DNA from: Marinobacter salsuginis
GTDB lineage: Bacteria; Pseudomonadota; Gammaproteobacteria; Pseudomonadales; Oleiphilaceae
Assembly (NCBI RefSeq): GCF_009617755.1
Contig: NZ_BGZH01000001.1
Span: forward strand, 62,001 to 126,000
Reading direction: 5' to 3'
Length of the DNA stretch: 64,000 bases
Below the pieces are notes generated by a model. The model did no database searches, was not told the DNA's origin, and was given only the letters and a program-made list of their open reading frames with translations. The number at the start of each line of letters is the position of its first letter. The first letter of the stretch is position 1. The position numbers and the translations under genes are program-made. Shown piece after piece: positions 17,517 through 24,664 of this stretch.

Positions 17517-18401
17517 ATGAACAGCCAGTGGCTGGAGGGTACTGTCCGGCACAGACGGAAGTACCCGGTGCAACACGAATTCAGCTACAGCACGGGCATG
17601 CTGGCCCTGGACACCGACGAGTGGGACACGGTTTCAGGGGTCAGTCCGCTGTTCTCCCTGGAACGTTTTAACTGGATTTCCCTGAAACGCAGGGATTATT
17701 TCCGACCGGACACCGGGGACCTCTCGGTTGCGGTTCGCGATCACGTTGAGGAAGCCACAGGCTGGCGCCCCGACGGCGAAGTGGAGCTGATCACCCATCC
17801 CCGGTATTTCGGTTATGTGTTCAACCCGGTCAGTTTCTACTTTTGCTACCGGTCCGGGGAGCGCCCGGCTGATGGCGTGGTTCCCAAAGTGATCGTTGCC
17901 CAGATTACCAACACCCCCTGGCACGATCGCCATGTCTATTGTCTGGAAACCATGGGGGCAGAACCTAACCAGGCCGGGTGGCGCACCGAGCGGTTCGGCT
18001 TCAGCAAGCGTTTTCACGTCTCGCCATTCAATGGCATGAACCAGCACTACGAATGGACATTCAGTTTCCGCGGCCCGGATCTCAGAATTCACATGAATGT
18101 TCTTGAGGGCGACCGAAAACATTTTGATGCCACCCTGGTAGTCCAACGCACCCCTCTCAATCGTAAAGATGTGCACAGAAGTCTTCGAAAGTTTCCGTTG
18201 GAAGCGTTCAAGGTTGTGGCCGGCATTTACTGGCATGCGCTGCGCCTCAAGCTGAAGGGGGCGCCATTCTACAGCCACCCGGACAAGCTTCCCGAAGACG
18301 ACAGCGCCTACCGCCGTGGGCACGATGATTCCGGGCTGGATGTCACCAGCTCCGAGACCAATGACAAGATCCGTGGAAGGGTAAGCTCATGGAGAACCTG
18401 A
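17517..18401 (+). CDS. DUF1365 family protein
   Basis: The segment HPRYFGYVFNPVSFYFCYR (about residue 97) is the hallmark of DUF1365, whose members nearly always accompany COG2907 flavoproteins and CFA-type methyltransferases. I chose ATG 17517 over TTG 17511: the ribosome binding site GGGTGGAG (17501-17508) is eight bases from the ATG but only two from the TTG. The product is 294 residues with no signal peptide. Its biochemical function is not established to my knowledge; partnership in lipid modification is inferred from co-occurrence. The 3' end overlaps the next gene by 13 bases. Confidence 0.88.
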   Translation: MNSQWLEGTVRHRRKYPVQHEFSYSTGMLALDTDEWDTVSGVSPLFSLERFNWISLKRRDYFRPDTGDLSVAVRDHVEEATGWRPDGEVELITHPRYFGYVFNPVSFYFCYRSGERPADGVVPKVIVAQITNTPWHDRHVYCLETMGAEPNQAGWRTERFGFSKRFHVSPFNGMNQHYEWTFSFRGPDLRIHMNVLEGDRKHFDATLVVQRTPLNRKDVHRSLRKFPLEAFKVVAGIYWHALRLKLKGAPFYSHPDKLPEDDSAYRRGHDDSGLDVTSSETNDKIRGRVSSWRT

Positions 18402-19663
18402 ATACCTCAGTTGAAAACACCTCATCCGACTCGGGCAGCCTGCCGGTTCTTAGCCGGTTTGCAAGGACTCTGGTGATTCAGCAGCTCCGTCTACTGGGCG
18501 AAGGCAAATTGACAGTCAAAGAATCCGGTTTTGAAGACCTGGTATTCGGAGATGACAACAGCCAGTACCAACCTGCCGAATTAATCGTTCACGATCACAG
18601 TACCTGGCGTGATCTTCTGACCGGCGGAAGTGTCGGTGCTGCGGAGGCCTTTGTGGCCGGTGACTGGTCCACGCCCGACCTGGTTGCCCTGCTCCGTTTC
18701 TTTACCCGTAACGTTGACCGAATGAACGAGTTTGAAGATCGGTTCAGCTGGGTTACCAAACCGGCCCTGAAAGGGTTGCATTGGCTAAACCGGAACACCA
18801 AGGAAGGCTCGCGGAAGAACATCAGCGCCCATTACGATCTGGGTAACGATCTGTTCGAGGCGTTCCTGGACCCAACCATGATGTATTCCTCAGCCATATA
18901 CCCAAGCGCCGAATCCACGCTCGAAGAAGCGGCCGTGCACAAGCTGGATACCATTTGCCGGAAACTCGATCTCCAGCCTGGGGACAAAGTGATTGAAATC
19001 GGCACCGGTTGGGGCGGCTTTGCGATTCACGCCGCCAAACATTACGGCTGCCATGTGACTACCACGACCATTTCCAGAGAGCAGCTGGAGTTGGCGAAGG
19101 CGCGGGTTCAGAAGGAAGGCCTGGAAGACCGTATTACCCTTCTGTTTGACGATTACCGGGATCTTGAAGGCCAGTTCGACAAGCTGGTATCCATCGAGAT
19201 GATCGAAGCCGTCGGCCCGCAGTTCCTGGACAGCTACTTCTCCCAGATCAACGCGCTGTTAAAGCCCGATGGGCTGGCACTTGTGCAGGCCATCAACATG
19301 CCGGAGCAGAGGTACCACAGGGCCCTGAAAAACGTCGATTTTATTCAGCGCTTCATCTTCCCGGGCAGCTTTATTCCCTCTTTCGGCGCGATCCTGGAGT
19401 CCGTCCGCAATGATAGCAAACTGGTGCTGACCCATGCCGAAGACATCGGATTTCACTATGCCCGAACGCTTCACGACTGGTGTGAACGCTTCATGGCTCA
19501 GCGTGACAAGCTGGATTCCATGGGCTACGACGAGGCCTTCCGTCGCCTGTGGCACTTCTACTTTGCCTATTGCGAGGCGGGCTTCAGTGAACGTGCCATT
19601 GGCGTGGCGCAGCTGGTTTTCGCCAAGCCCGGCAACAAACGTGAGAACATCCTGAGCGTATGA
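18389..19663 (+). CDS. CFA-type fatty acid methyltransferase with altered active site
   Basis: The 424-residue protein is a cyclopropane-fatty-acyl-phospholipid synthase family member: HYDLGNDLFEAFLDP near 148, the SAM motif VIEIGTGWGG (201-210), DYRDLEGQFDKLVSIEMIEAVGP and KYIFPG-like FIFPGSF. By hand alignment to E. coli Cfa, Glu239, Ile268 and Tyr317 are kept (Glu273, Ile302, Tyr357). Cys139 becomes Ser168 and His266 becomes Gln300; both contribute to the bicarbonate site in true cyclopropane synthases. It may therefore transfer methyl groups to unsaturated phospholipid chains without closing a ring. Calling it cfa would overstate the evidence. Confidence 0.85.
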   Translation: MENLNTSVENTSSDSGSLPVLSRFARTLVIQQLRLLGEGKLTVKESGFEDLVFGDDNSQYQPAELIVHDHSTWRDLLTGGSVGAAEAFVAGDWSTPDLVALLRFFTRNVDRMNEFEDRFSWVTKPALKGLHWLNRNTKEGSRKNISAHYDLGNDLFEAFLDPTMMYSSAIYPSAESTLEEAAVHKLDTICRKLDLQPGDKVIEIGTGWGGFAIHAAKHYGCHVTTTTISREQLELAKARVQKEGLEDRITLLFDDYRDLEGQFDKLVSIEMIEAVGPQFLDSYFSQINALLKPDGLALVQAINMPEQRYHRALKNVDFIQRFIFPGSFIPSFGAILESVRNDSKLVLTHAEDIGFHYARTLHDWCERFMAQRDKLDSMGYDEAFRRLWHFYFAYCEAGFSERAIGVAQLVFAKPGNKRENILSV

Positions 19664-20181
19664 TCGCCTCTGAAACTGCCCGTAACATCCTGAACTTTCT
19701 GCTGTTCCAGGCAGGCTGGTTTGCCTGCGTGTTTTATCCGGGCCTGATCGGAGCTGGCGTGGTGGTGGTTTTTCTGGTGCTGCACTTTGTGCTTGTGAGC
19801 CAGAACCGAATGACAGAGCTGCAGTTCATCGGCCTGGGAACCGTGGTTGGCTCCGTTCTGGACGGCATCTGGTTCCGGACCGGAATTCTGGACGACGGAA
19901 CCGGACAGGTGATGCTGACGCCACCGTGGTTGGTGGCCATCTGGGCCATTTTCATGACCACTCTGAGCCATTCTCTGGACTGGATCAGCAAGAAGGCGTG
20001 GTTGCCGTTCGTTCTTGCACCCTTCGCTGGCCCGTTCGCCTACTGGTCCGCCAGCCAGCTCGGCGCCGTGCAGCTGCCGGAGTTGATGCCCTCACTGATC
20101 GCACTCGCATTTGGCTGGCTAGTGGTTTTTCCATTGCTTTTGTACGCCCGCAAAACGCTATATCCGGAGCTGGTGCAATGA
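19660..20181 (+). CDS. DUF2878 family membrane protein
   Basis: This 173-residue protein is almost entirely hydrophobic, with about five membrane segments and short charged loops (SQNRMTE, WISKKAW, LYARKTLYPE). The layout and segments such as FLLFQAGWFACV and GTVVGSVLDGIWFRTGIL match DUF2878. Its start overlaps the methyltransferase stop by four bases and its stop overlaps the next start by four bases, so it belongs to the lipid operon. Function is unknown; a role in positioning or moving the modified lipid is possible but not shown. Confidence 0.8.
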   Translation: MIASETARNILNFLLFQAGWFACVFYPGLIGAGVVVVFLVLHFVLVSQNRMTELQFIGLGTVVGSVLDGIWFRTGILDDGTGQVMLTPPWLVAIWAIFMTTLSHSLDWISKKAWLPFVLAPFAGPFAYWSASQLGAVQLPELMPSLIALAFGWLVVFPLLLYARKTLYPELVQ

Positions 20182-20918
20182 GAACCAGGCCTTTGGTCGT
20201 TTCCTTTGCCTTGATGACTGCAGCGTTGCCGGCGGTGGCACAGGATTTTCGCTTCACCGGTACCGCGACCACCGACGGCGGTAACGTCATCTACGAGGAA
20301 CGGCATGCCGTTGATGGAACCTGTGAGGAAGGAATCTTCCGGCCCCGACAGCATGAAGTGGCCTATCACAAGCCTGGCTCGGAAGCGTCGTTCGCGCGTA
20401 AGTCCCTGGAATATGGGGCGTCAGTTCTGCGACCGACCGTGGATTTCTTGCAGCCCACGTTCGACGAAAAGATGGAGATCACCTATCCCGAACCCGATAC
20501 TCTGATGATCAACTGGCAGACGCCTGTGGGCGATTCGGAGCGATTCCAGGTGGGGTACTCGTCCAATACCGTTGTCGATGCGGGGTTCGACAACTTTGTC
20601 CGCCAGAACTGGCAAAGCGTACTGGCCGGTGATCCGGTAGAATTCCGTTTCCTCGGGCCTACCCGGGGCGAGCACTATGGCTTTGTGCTGGAACGTGTCG
20701 AGAACGAACAAGTAGACGCCGACCATGTAGTCCAGATACGTCCGACAGGCATGGTGCTGAGGTTCCTGGTGGATCCTATCGTGCTGGGTTACAACAACGC
20801 CGGTGCCCTTTCCGATTATCTTGGCCTGACCAATATCCGGAAAAACCAGGACGAGAACTACACCGCACATATTCGCTATTCCGTGCAAACCAGCCCGGAT
20901 TGTGAACTGACCCCCTGA
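20178..20918 (+). CDS. Secreted protein of the lipid operon, no recognised family
   Basis: The start ATG at 20178 overlaps the preceding stop by four bases (ATGA). The first 21 residues form a signal peptide (basic start, hydrophobic core LVVSFALMTAAL, then AVAQ before Asp-Phe), so the 246-residue product is probably periplasmic and the mature part is about 225 residues. The mature part is mostly polar beta-strand-like sequence with two cysteines (in DGTCEEG and at SPDCELTP), which could form a disulfide. I recognise no family. A longer overlapping reading frame opens at 19926 but is ruled out by the signal peptide and the coupling. Confidence 0.8.
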   Translation: MRTRPLVVSFALMTAALPAVAQDFRFTGTATTDGGNVIYEERHAVDGTCEEGIFRPRQHEVAYHKPGSEASFARKSLEYGASVLRPTVDFLQPTFDEKMEITYPEPDTLMINWQTPVGDSERFQVGYSSNTVVDAGFDNFVRQNWQSVLAGDPVEFRFLGPTRGEHYGFVLERVENEQVDADHVVQIRPTGMVLRFLVDPIVLGYNNAGALSDYLGLTNIRKNQDENYTAHIRYSVQTSPDCELTP

Positions 20919-20955
20919 AACTGTCGCCCCTGCCAAGGCAGACCCAGGGGGTCAG
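20907..20955 (+). other. Long stem-loop at the end of the lipid operon
   Basis: CTGACCCCCT (20907-20916) and AGGGGGTCAG (20946-20955) form a perfect 10-bp stem across 29 bases, and a small inner hairpin CTGCC/GGCAG lies in the loop. The left arm includes the stop codon of the last operon gene. No T-run follows, so it may be a 3' stabiliser or factor-dependent end rather than an intrinsic terminator. Confidence 0.5.
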
Positions 20956-20999
20956 TGTGTTAAACTCCGCCGGGAACCAACGCCGGAGAGTTTTTCGTA

Positions 21000-21812
21000 A
21001 TGATGTTAGTCTCTTTCAACGTCAACAGTATCCGTACCCGCCTGCATCAGCTTGAGGCCGTCATCGACGCCCTGGCTCCGGATTTTATCGGTCTTCAGGA
21101 AACCAAGGTCCAGGACGACGACTTTCCCGTCGAAGCAATCCGCGAACTCGGCTACCACGTCCACTTTCATGGCCAGAAGACCCACTACGGCGTTGCGCTG
21201 CTCTCAAAGGCTGAGCCGGACGAGATTGTCAAAGGCTACCCCTGGGACGGCGAGGACTCCCAGCGCAGATTGATCACCGGCCAGTTCACCGTAAATGGTG
21301 AAAAACTGACAGTAATTAACGGCTACTTTCCCCAGGGCGAGAGCCGCGACCACCCGGTGAAGTTCCCTGCCAAGGAAAAATTCTACGCCGATCTGATGCG
21401 CTACCTGGACGAGCTCAAGCAAGCCGGAGGGCATGTCGTGGTCATGGGCGATATGAACATCTCTCCAACCGACAAGGACATTGGCATTGGCGCAGACAAC
21501 GCCAAGCGCTGGCTGCGCACCGGCAAATGTTCCTTTCTGCCCGAGGAGCGGGAATGGCTGGGCCAGGTTGAGTCGCGCGGCTACACCGATGTATTCCGCC
21601 ACCTGCACCCGGACGAGGCGGACACATTCAGCTGGTTCGATTACCGCAGCAAGGGATTTGAACGGGATCCCAAGCGCGGTCTCAGGATTGATCTGATCAT
21701 GGCCAGCGACAGTCTGCTGCCCAAAGCCCGCCAGGCAGGCGTTTCCTACGACATTCGAGCCATGGAACGGCCGTCCGACCATTGTCCGGTCTGGGCGAGC
21801 TTCGAACTCTAG
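21000..21812 (+). CDS. xthA: Exodeoxyribonuclease III
   Basis: XthA is the main AP endonuclease and 3'-5' exonuclease of base excision repair. The 270-residue protein aligns along its length with E. coli XthA: Glu34 in [34 protein letters not shown] with the catalytic Asp and Asn, [23 protein letters not shown] segment, [10 protein letters not shown] and the terminal [12 protein letters not shown]. Starting at the first of two adjacent ATG codons gives Glu34 the E. coli number. GGAG lies upstream at suitable distance. It follows the lipid operon by 81 bases and precedes a TetR regulator by 18, so shared transcription with the regulator is likely. Confidence 0.95.
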   Translation: MMLVSFNVNSIRTRLHQLEAVIDALAPDFIGLQETKVQDDDFPVEAIRELGYHVHFHGQKTHYGVALLSKAEPDEIVKGYPWDGEDSQRRLITGQFTVNGEKLTVINGYFPQGESRDHPVKFPAKEKFYADLMRYLDELKQAGGHVVVMGDMNISPTDKDIGIGADNAKRWLRTGKCSFLPEEREWLGQVESRGYTDVFRHLHPDEADTFSWFDYRSKGFERDPKRGLRIDLIMASDSLLPKARQAGVSYDIRAMERPSDHCPVWASFEL

Positions 21813-21830
21813 GGGCTGGCCGGGCGCGAC

Positions 21831-22460
21831 ATGAAAAAAATCAAAACCCGCGACCGTATTCTTCAGACCAGCCTGGCGCTGTTTAACAGTATTGGCGAGC
21901 CCAATGTCACAACACTGCTGATCTCGGATGAGCTGGATATCAGCCCGGGCAACCTTTACTACCACTTCAAAAGCAAGGGCGACATTGTCGAGGAGCTGTT
22001 CGACCAGTTCGAGCACGACATGGTGGATCTTCTGGCGGTTCCGGAAGACGCCGACATCAGCCTCGATCAACAGGGGTTTTTCCTGCACCTACTGTTTGAG
22101 ACCGTCGCCCGCTACCGGTTTCTCTACCAGGATCTGGTGAACGTTCTGTCCCGCTACGATCAACTGCAGGTTCGTTTCAAGCGCATCCAGAAGAAGAAAA
22201 TCGTCGCGTTCAGAACCATTTGCGACAGCTTCCGGCGCCAGGAAATCATGGCAATAGACGCTGAAGAACTTGAGTCTTTGTGTGAGCAGTTAACGCTAAC
22301 TGCCTGTTACTGGAGTGCTTTTGACACCCTATCCCACTTGGATGACAGGGAATCAGTCGATCCGGGGCGTGGGGTCTACCAGATGATGCACCTGATCCTT
22401 CCCTACCTCGAACCCGGCCACCGCGAAGAAGCCCGACTGATGAGCCGGGACTATCTCTGA
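21831..22460 (+). CDS. TetR family regulator, PhaD-like
   Basis: The 209-residue protein has a TetR helix-turn-helix (about 5-50) with KTRDRILQTSLALFNSIGEPNVTTLLISDELDISPGNLYYHFKSKGDIV, strongly reminiscent of Pseudomonas PhaD, the regulator of polyhydroxyalkanoate genes. The C-terminal ligand domain is unremarkable. It converges with the phasin gene, 10 bases apart, which supports a PhaD-like role, and a 25-bp imperfect palindrome lies upstream of that phasin gene. The pha synthase genes are not in the window, so naming it phaD would be premature. Confidence 0.8.
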   Translation: MKKIKTRDRILQTSLALFNSIGEPNVTTLLISDELDISPGNLYYHFKSKGDIVEELFDQFEHDMVDLLAVPEDADISLDQQGFFLHLLFETVARYRFLYQDLVNVLSRYDQLQVRFKRIQKKKIVAFRTICDSFRRQEIMAIDAEELESLCEQLTLTACYWSAFDTLSHLDDRESVDPGRGVYQMMHLILPYLEPGHREEARLMSRDYL

Positions 22461-22469
22461 GGGGCGCGA

Positions 22470-22886
22470 TTATTCCTCTTCATCGTCACCGGCACGATTG
22501 CGCAGGCGGGCAAGCTCTGATTCAAGGGCTTCAATCCTCCGTTCCAGGGATTCGATCTCTTCCCTGCGGTGGATCCCCAGGCGCCTCAGTGCCCCGGAAA
22601 CCCGTTCATCAAACATGTGCTCAAGCCGGTCCCAGGTACCGGTGGCACGTTCACGAACCCCCTCGACCCGGTCTTCCACGGACTTGATCTGCTTCTCGAC
22701 CACACCCCGGGTCTTGTTCTCCAGTTGCTCACCTTCCTGAACAAGACGATCGAAGAATCGGCCGGTGTCCTCTTCGGCTTTAGTATAGGCACCCAGCCCG
22801 GCCAACCAGATCTGGCGGGCGGAATCCTTGATTTTTGCCGCCAGTTGCGGATCATTCTCCGGCTTATTGTCGTTCTCGTCAGACAT
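22470..22886 (-). CDS. Phasin family protein (PhaI/PhaF-like)
   Basis: Phasins coat polyhydroxyalkanoate granules. The 138-residue product has the phasin core IKDSARQIWLAGLGAYTKAEEDTGRFFDRLVQEGE followed by an amphipathic helical region and a coiled-coil C-terminus (IESLERRIEALESELARLRNRA) ending acidic. The start is set at 22886: a GAGG site lies about eight bases upstream and MSDEND fits; a longer frame to 23075 lacks a ribosome binding site and is not phasin-like. It lacks the long Ala/Lys-Pro repeat tail of PhaF, so it is nearer PhaI. It converges with the PhaD-like regulator. Confidence 0.85.
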   Translation of the reverse strand: MSDENDNKPENDPQLAAKIKDSARQIWLAGLGAYTKAEEDTGRFFDRLVQEGEQLENKTRGVVEKQIKSVEDRVEGVRERATGTWDRLEHMFDERVSGALRRLGIHRREEIESLERRIEALESELARLRNRAGDDEEE

Positions 22887-23020
22887 GTAACAACCTCGGG
22901 GGTACGGATATTTCTTTCGACGGCCTATTGTATTACAGGTTTGGCCGGATTTCAGTCGGCCTGAGAGCCGCACAGTGAAAGGCCGCAGTATAAAGACGTA
23001 TCCGATATGAAAAAATGTTT

Positions 23021-23045
23021 TCAAACGAAAGTGACTCTCGCTTGA
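23021..23045. promoter_or_regulatory. 25-bp imperfect palindrome, candidate PhaD-type operator
   Basis: The 25-base sequence starts TCAAACGAAAGT and ends ACTCTCGCTTGA; ten of its twelve base pairs are symmetric around the central G. It lies 135 bases upstream of the phasin start, just beyond a possible minus-strand -10 (TATACT, at 22987-22992). PhaD in Pseudomonas acts on imperfect palindromes of about this size, as I recall. With a PhaD-like gene adjacent, this is the obvious candidate site. It also overlaps TTGAAG, a possible -35 for the plus-strand RNA. Confidence 0.5.
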
Positions 23046-23064
23046 AGTGTTCAAAATATAGTCA

Positions 23065-23169
23065 ATACTTCCCAATACCGGCGTCCCTGCTGATGCCGGT
23101 TTGTCTGGAAGTCTTTCATGGATACTACTCGCACGCCTCTGCCCGGCATCCTTTGCCGGGCTTTTTTTT
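23065..23169 (+). ncRNA. Candidate small RNA between phasin and YeeE genes
   Basis: A strong intrinsic terminator (23141-23169) sits on the plus strand where no plus-strand gene precedes it: the phasin gene runs the other way. Upstream lies a second hairpin, ACCGGCGTC (23077-23085) with GATGCCGGT (23092-23100), containing one G-U pair. Between the two hairpins is a single-stranded stretch with two GGA triplets. A weak promoter TTGAAG (23042-23047) with a poor -10 near 23065 could start it. The 5' end is a guess; no known RNA family was recognised. The gene-free region 22887-23231 holds otherwise only the operator candidate. Confidence 0.45.
23141..23169 (+). terminator. Orphan strong rho-independent terminator
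   Basis: GCCCGGC (23141-23147) pairs with GCCGGGC (23155-23161) across a seven-base loop and is followed by eight T residues. It ends a plus-strand transcript that has no annotated gene. It lies 62 bases upstream of the first YeeE gene. Confidence 0.88.
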
Positions 23170-23231
23170 GGTATTATCGCCCCCAGATATATGCTTATTC
23201 CAAAAACCTCGTCTCACGTTCGGAGTAACAG

Positions 23232-23669
23232 ATGATTGAAATCGCCTGGAGTAACTTCACCCCCTGGTCCGCGCTTCTTGGGGGCATTCTGGTGGGCATC
23301 GCCGCTGCCAGCTTCCTGCTTCTGAACGGTCGCATTGCCGGCATCAGCGGAATTCTCGGTGGGCTTCTTGCGCCGGCAAAGGGCGATATCGCCTGGCGCC
23401 TCGCGTTTCTGTTGGGGTTGATCGGTGCTCCGGTTGTCTGGGTACTGGCTACTGAACTTCCCCCCATTGAAATCGAAGCCGGCTATCCGGCTCTGATTAT
23501 TGCCGGACTGCTTGTCGGTATCGGCACGCGATACGGTTCCGGCTGTACCAGTGGTCACGGAGTTTGCGGGCTGTCGCGGCTTTCACTTCGCTCGTTGGCC
23601 GCCACCCTCAGCTTTATGGCGGCCGGATTTGTCACTGTTTATGTCATTCGTCATCTTCTGGGAGTCTGA
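23232..23669 (+). CDS. YeeE/YedE family half-transporter, first subunit
   Basis: The 145-residue protein has four membrane segments and the family motif GIGTRYGSGCTSGHGVCGLSRLSLRSLAATLSFMAAGF, whose Gly-Cys and His residues form the sulfur-compound passage in YeeE (TsuA)-type thiosulfate permeases. It starts with an ATG preceded by CGGAGT. A second half follows four bases after its stop, so together they make up one full-length YeeE-like transporter. The transported species may be thiosulfate or another sulfur anion; sulfurtransferase context supports that. Confidence 0.88.
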   Translation: MIEIAWSNFTPWSALLGGILVGIAAASFLLLNGRIAGISGILGGLLAPAKGDIAWRLAFLLGLIGAPVVWVLATELPPIEIEAGYPALIIAGLLVGIGTRYGSGCTSGHGVCGLSRLSLRSLAATLSFMAAGFVTVYVIRHLLGV

Positions 23670-23673
23670 CACC

Positions 23674-24099
23674 ATGAAATTTTCACTTGCCTCCCTGTTT
23701 GCCGGCCTGGTTTTTGGTCTGGGCCTTATCGTGTCCGGTATGGCAAATCCCGAGAAGGTGCTCGGCTTCCTGGATATTGCCGGCGCCTGGGATCCTTCAC
23801 TCGCCTTTGTGATGGGCGGCGCCATCATGGTGGGCGTGGTCGCGTTTGCCGTTGCCCGTAAACGTACCCTCTCCTTTCTCGGCTTCCACATGAAGATGCC
23901 CACCAGCAACCATATCGACAAACGGCTGATCCTGGGCGGTCTGATGTTCGGCATCGGCTGGGGCATAGCCGGTTTTTGTCCCGGCCCCGGGCTGGTCGCG
24001 CTCGGTGCCGGCGAAATCAAGGCAGCGGTGTTTGTGGCCGCCATGGTCGCGGGTATGGGCATCTTCGAGGTGATTGAGCGCAGCCGCGCGAAAGCATAA
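23674..24099 (+). CDS. YeeE/YedE family half-transporter, second subunit
   Basis: This 141-residue membrane protein is the C-terminal half partner: FAGLVFGLGLIVSGMANPEKVLGFLDIAGAWDPSLAFVMGGA and LIGG-like LILGGLMFGIGWGIAGFCPGPGLVALGAGE with the conserved Cys of the passage. The start at 23674 follows the first half's stop by four bases and is served by GGAG (23661-23664). An earlier overlapping frame from 23500 is not used. The two-gene arrangement is common in proteobacteria, often beside sulfur-handling enzymes such as the sulfurtransferase encoded next. Confidence 0.88.
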   Translation: MKFSLASLFAGLVFGLGLIVSGMANPEKVLGFLDIAGAWDPSLAFVMGGAIMVGVVAFAVARKRTLSFLGFHMKMPTSNHIDKRLILGGLMFGIGWGIAGFCPGPGLVALGAGEIKAAVFVAAMVAGMGIFEVIERSRAKA

Positions 24100-24195
24100 G
24101 TAGTTTCTGTTAATTTCCCTGCCGCCATTCTGACACAGCCCGGAGGCTATGCGATCATGGCGGCAGCCCCACTACTCGATCCGGAGAGGACATCC

Positions 24196-24627
24196 ATGGA
24201 TATCAGAAAGATTGATGACAACATTTCAGTTGCACCCCAGATTTCCGTCGAAGATGTGGCAGAGGCCGCCAGGCTGGGTTTCAAGACCCTGGTAGCAAAC
24301 CGCCCCGATCACGAGGAACCCGGCCAGCCCGCAATGGCGGACATTGAAGCGGCCGCGCGGGAACAGGGCCTTGAGTGGGTCTATATGCCGGTGGAGTCAG
24401 GCAACATCACCGATGACGATGTAAACCGATTTGCGCCAATGATCCGGGACGCGGAAAAGCCCGTACTGGCCTTCTGCCGCTCCGGAACCCGCTGCACCGT
24501 GTTGTGGGCACTGAGCTCGGCCAGAAATACATCAGCCAATGAAATCTTTACCAAGGCACGCAACGCCGGCTACGACATCTCAGGCCTTGCTCCGAGGATG
24601 GCACAGCAGGCCGCCGATAACAGCTGA
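24196..24627 (+). CDS. TIGR01244/DUF442 sulfurtransferase-like protein
   Basis: The 143-residue protein begins MDIRKIDDNISVAPQISVEDVAEAARLGFKTLVANRPDHEEPGQP and has the active-site loop VLAFCRSGTRCTVLWA. The Cys-Arg-x-Gly-x-Arg loop is rhodanese- or phosphatase-like. This small domain also occurs fused to metallo-hydrolases in sulfide oxidation. I start it at 24196, where GGAGAGG lies upstream; the longer frame from 24157 lacks support. Adjacent to the YeeE pair, it probably transfers sulfane sulfur in the cytoplasm after import, which is inference. Confidence 0.85.
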   Translation: MDIRKIDDNISVAPQISVEDVAEAARLGFKTLVANRPDHEEPGQPAMADIEAAAREQGLEWVYMPVESGNITDDDVNRFAPMIRDAEKPVLAFCRSGTRCTVLWALSSARNTSANEIFTKARNAGYDISGLAPRMAQQAADNS

Positions 24628-24664
24628 TAATCCAACCGTTTCATCTACGTTCAGGATCCACCGC

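Noticed and set aside
23500..23673. Extended N-terminus for the second YeeE half
   Set aside because: The extension is the out-of-frame 3' part of the first half, and a proper ribosome binding site serves the ATG at 23674.
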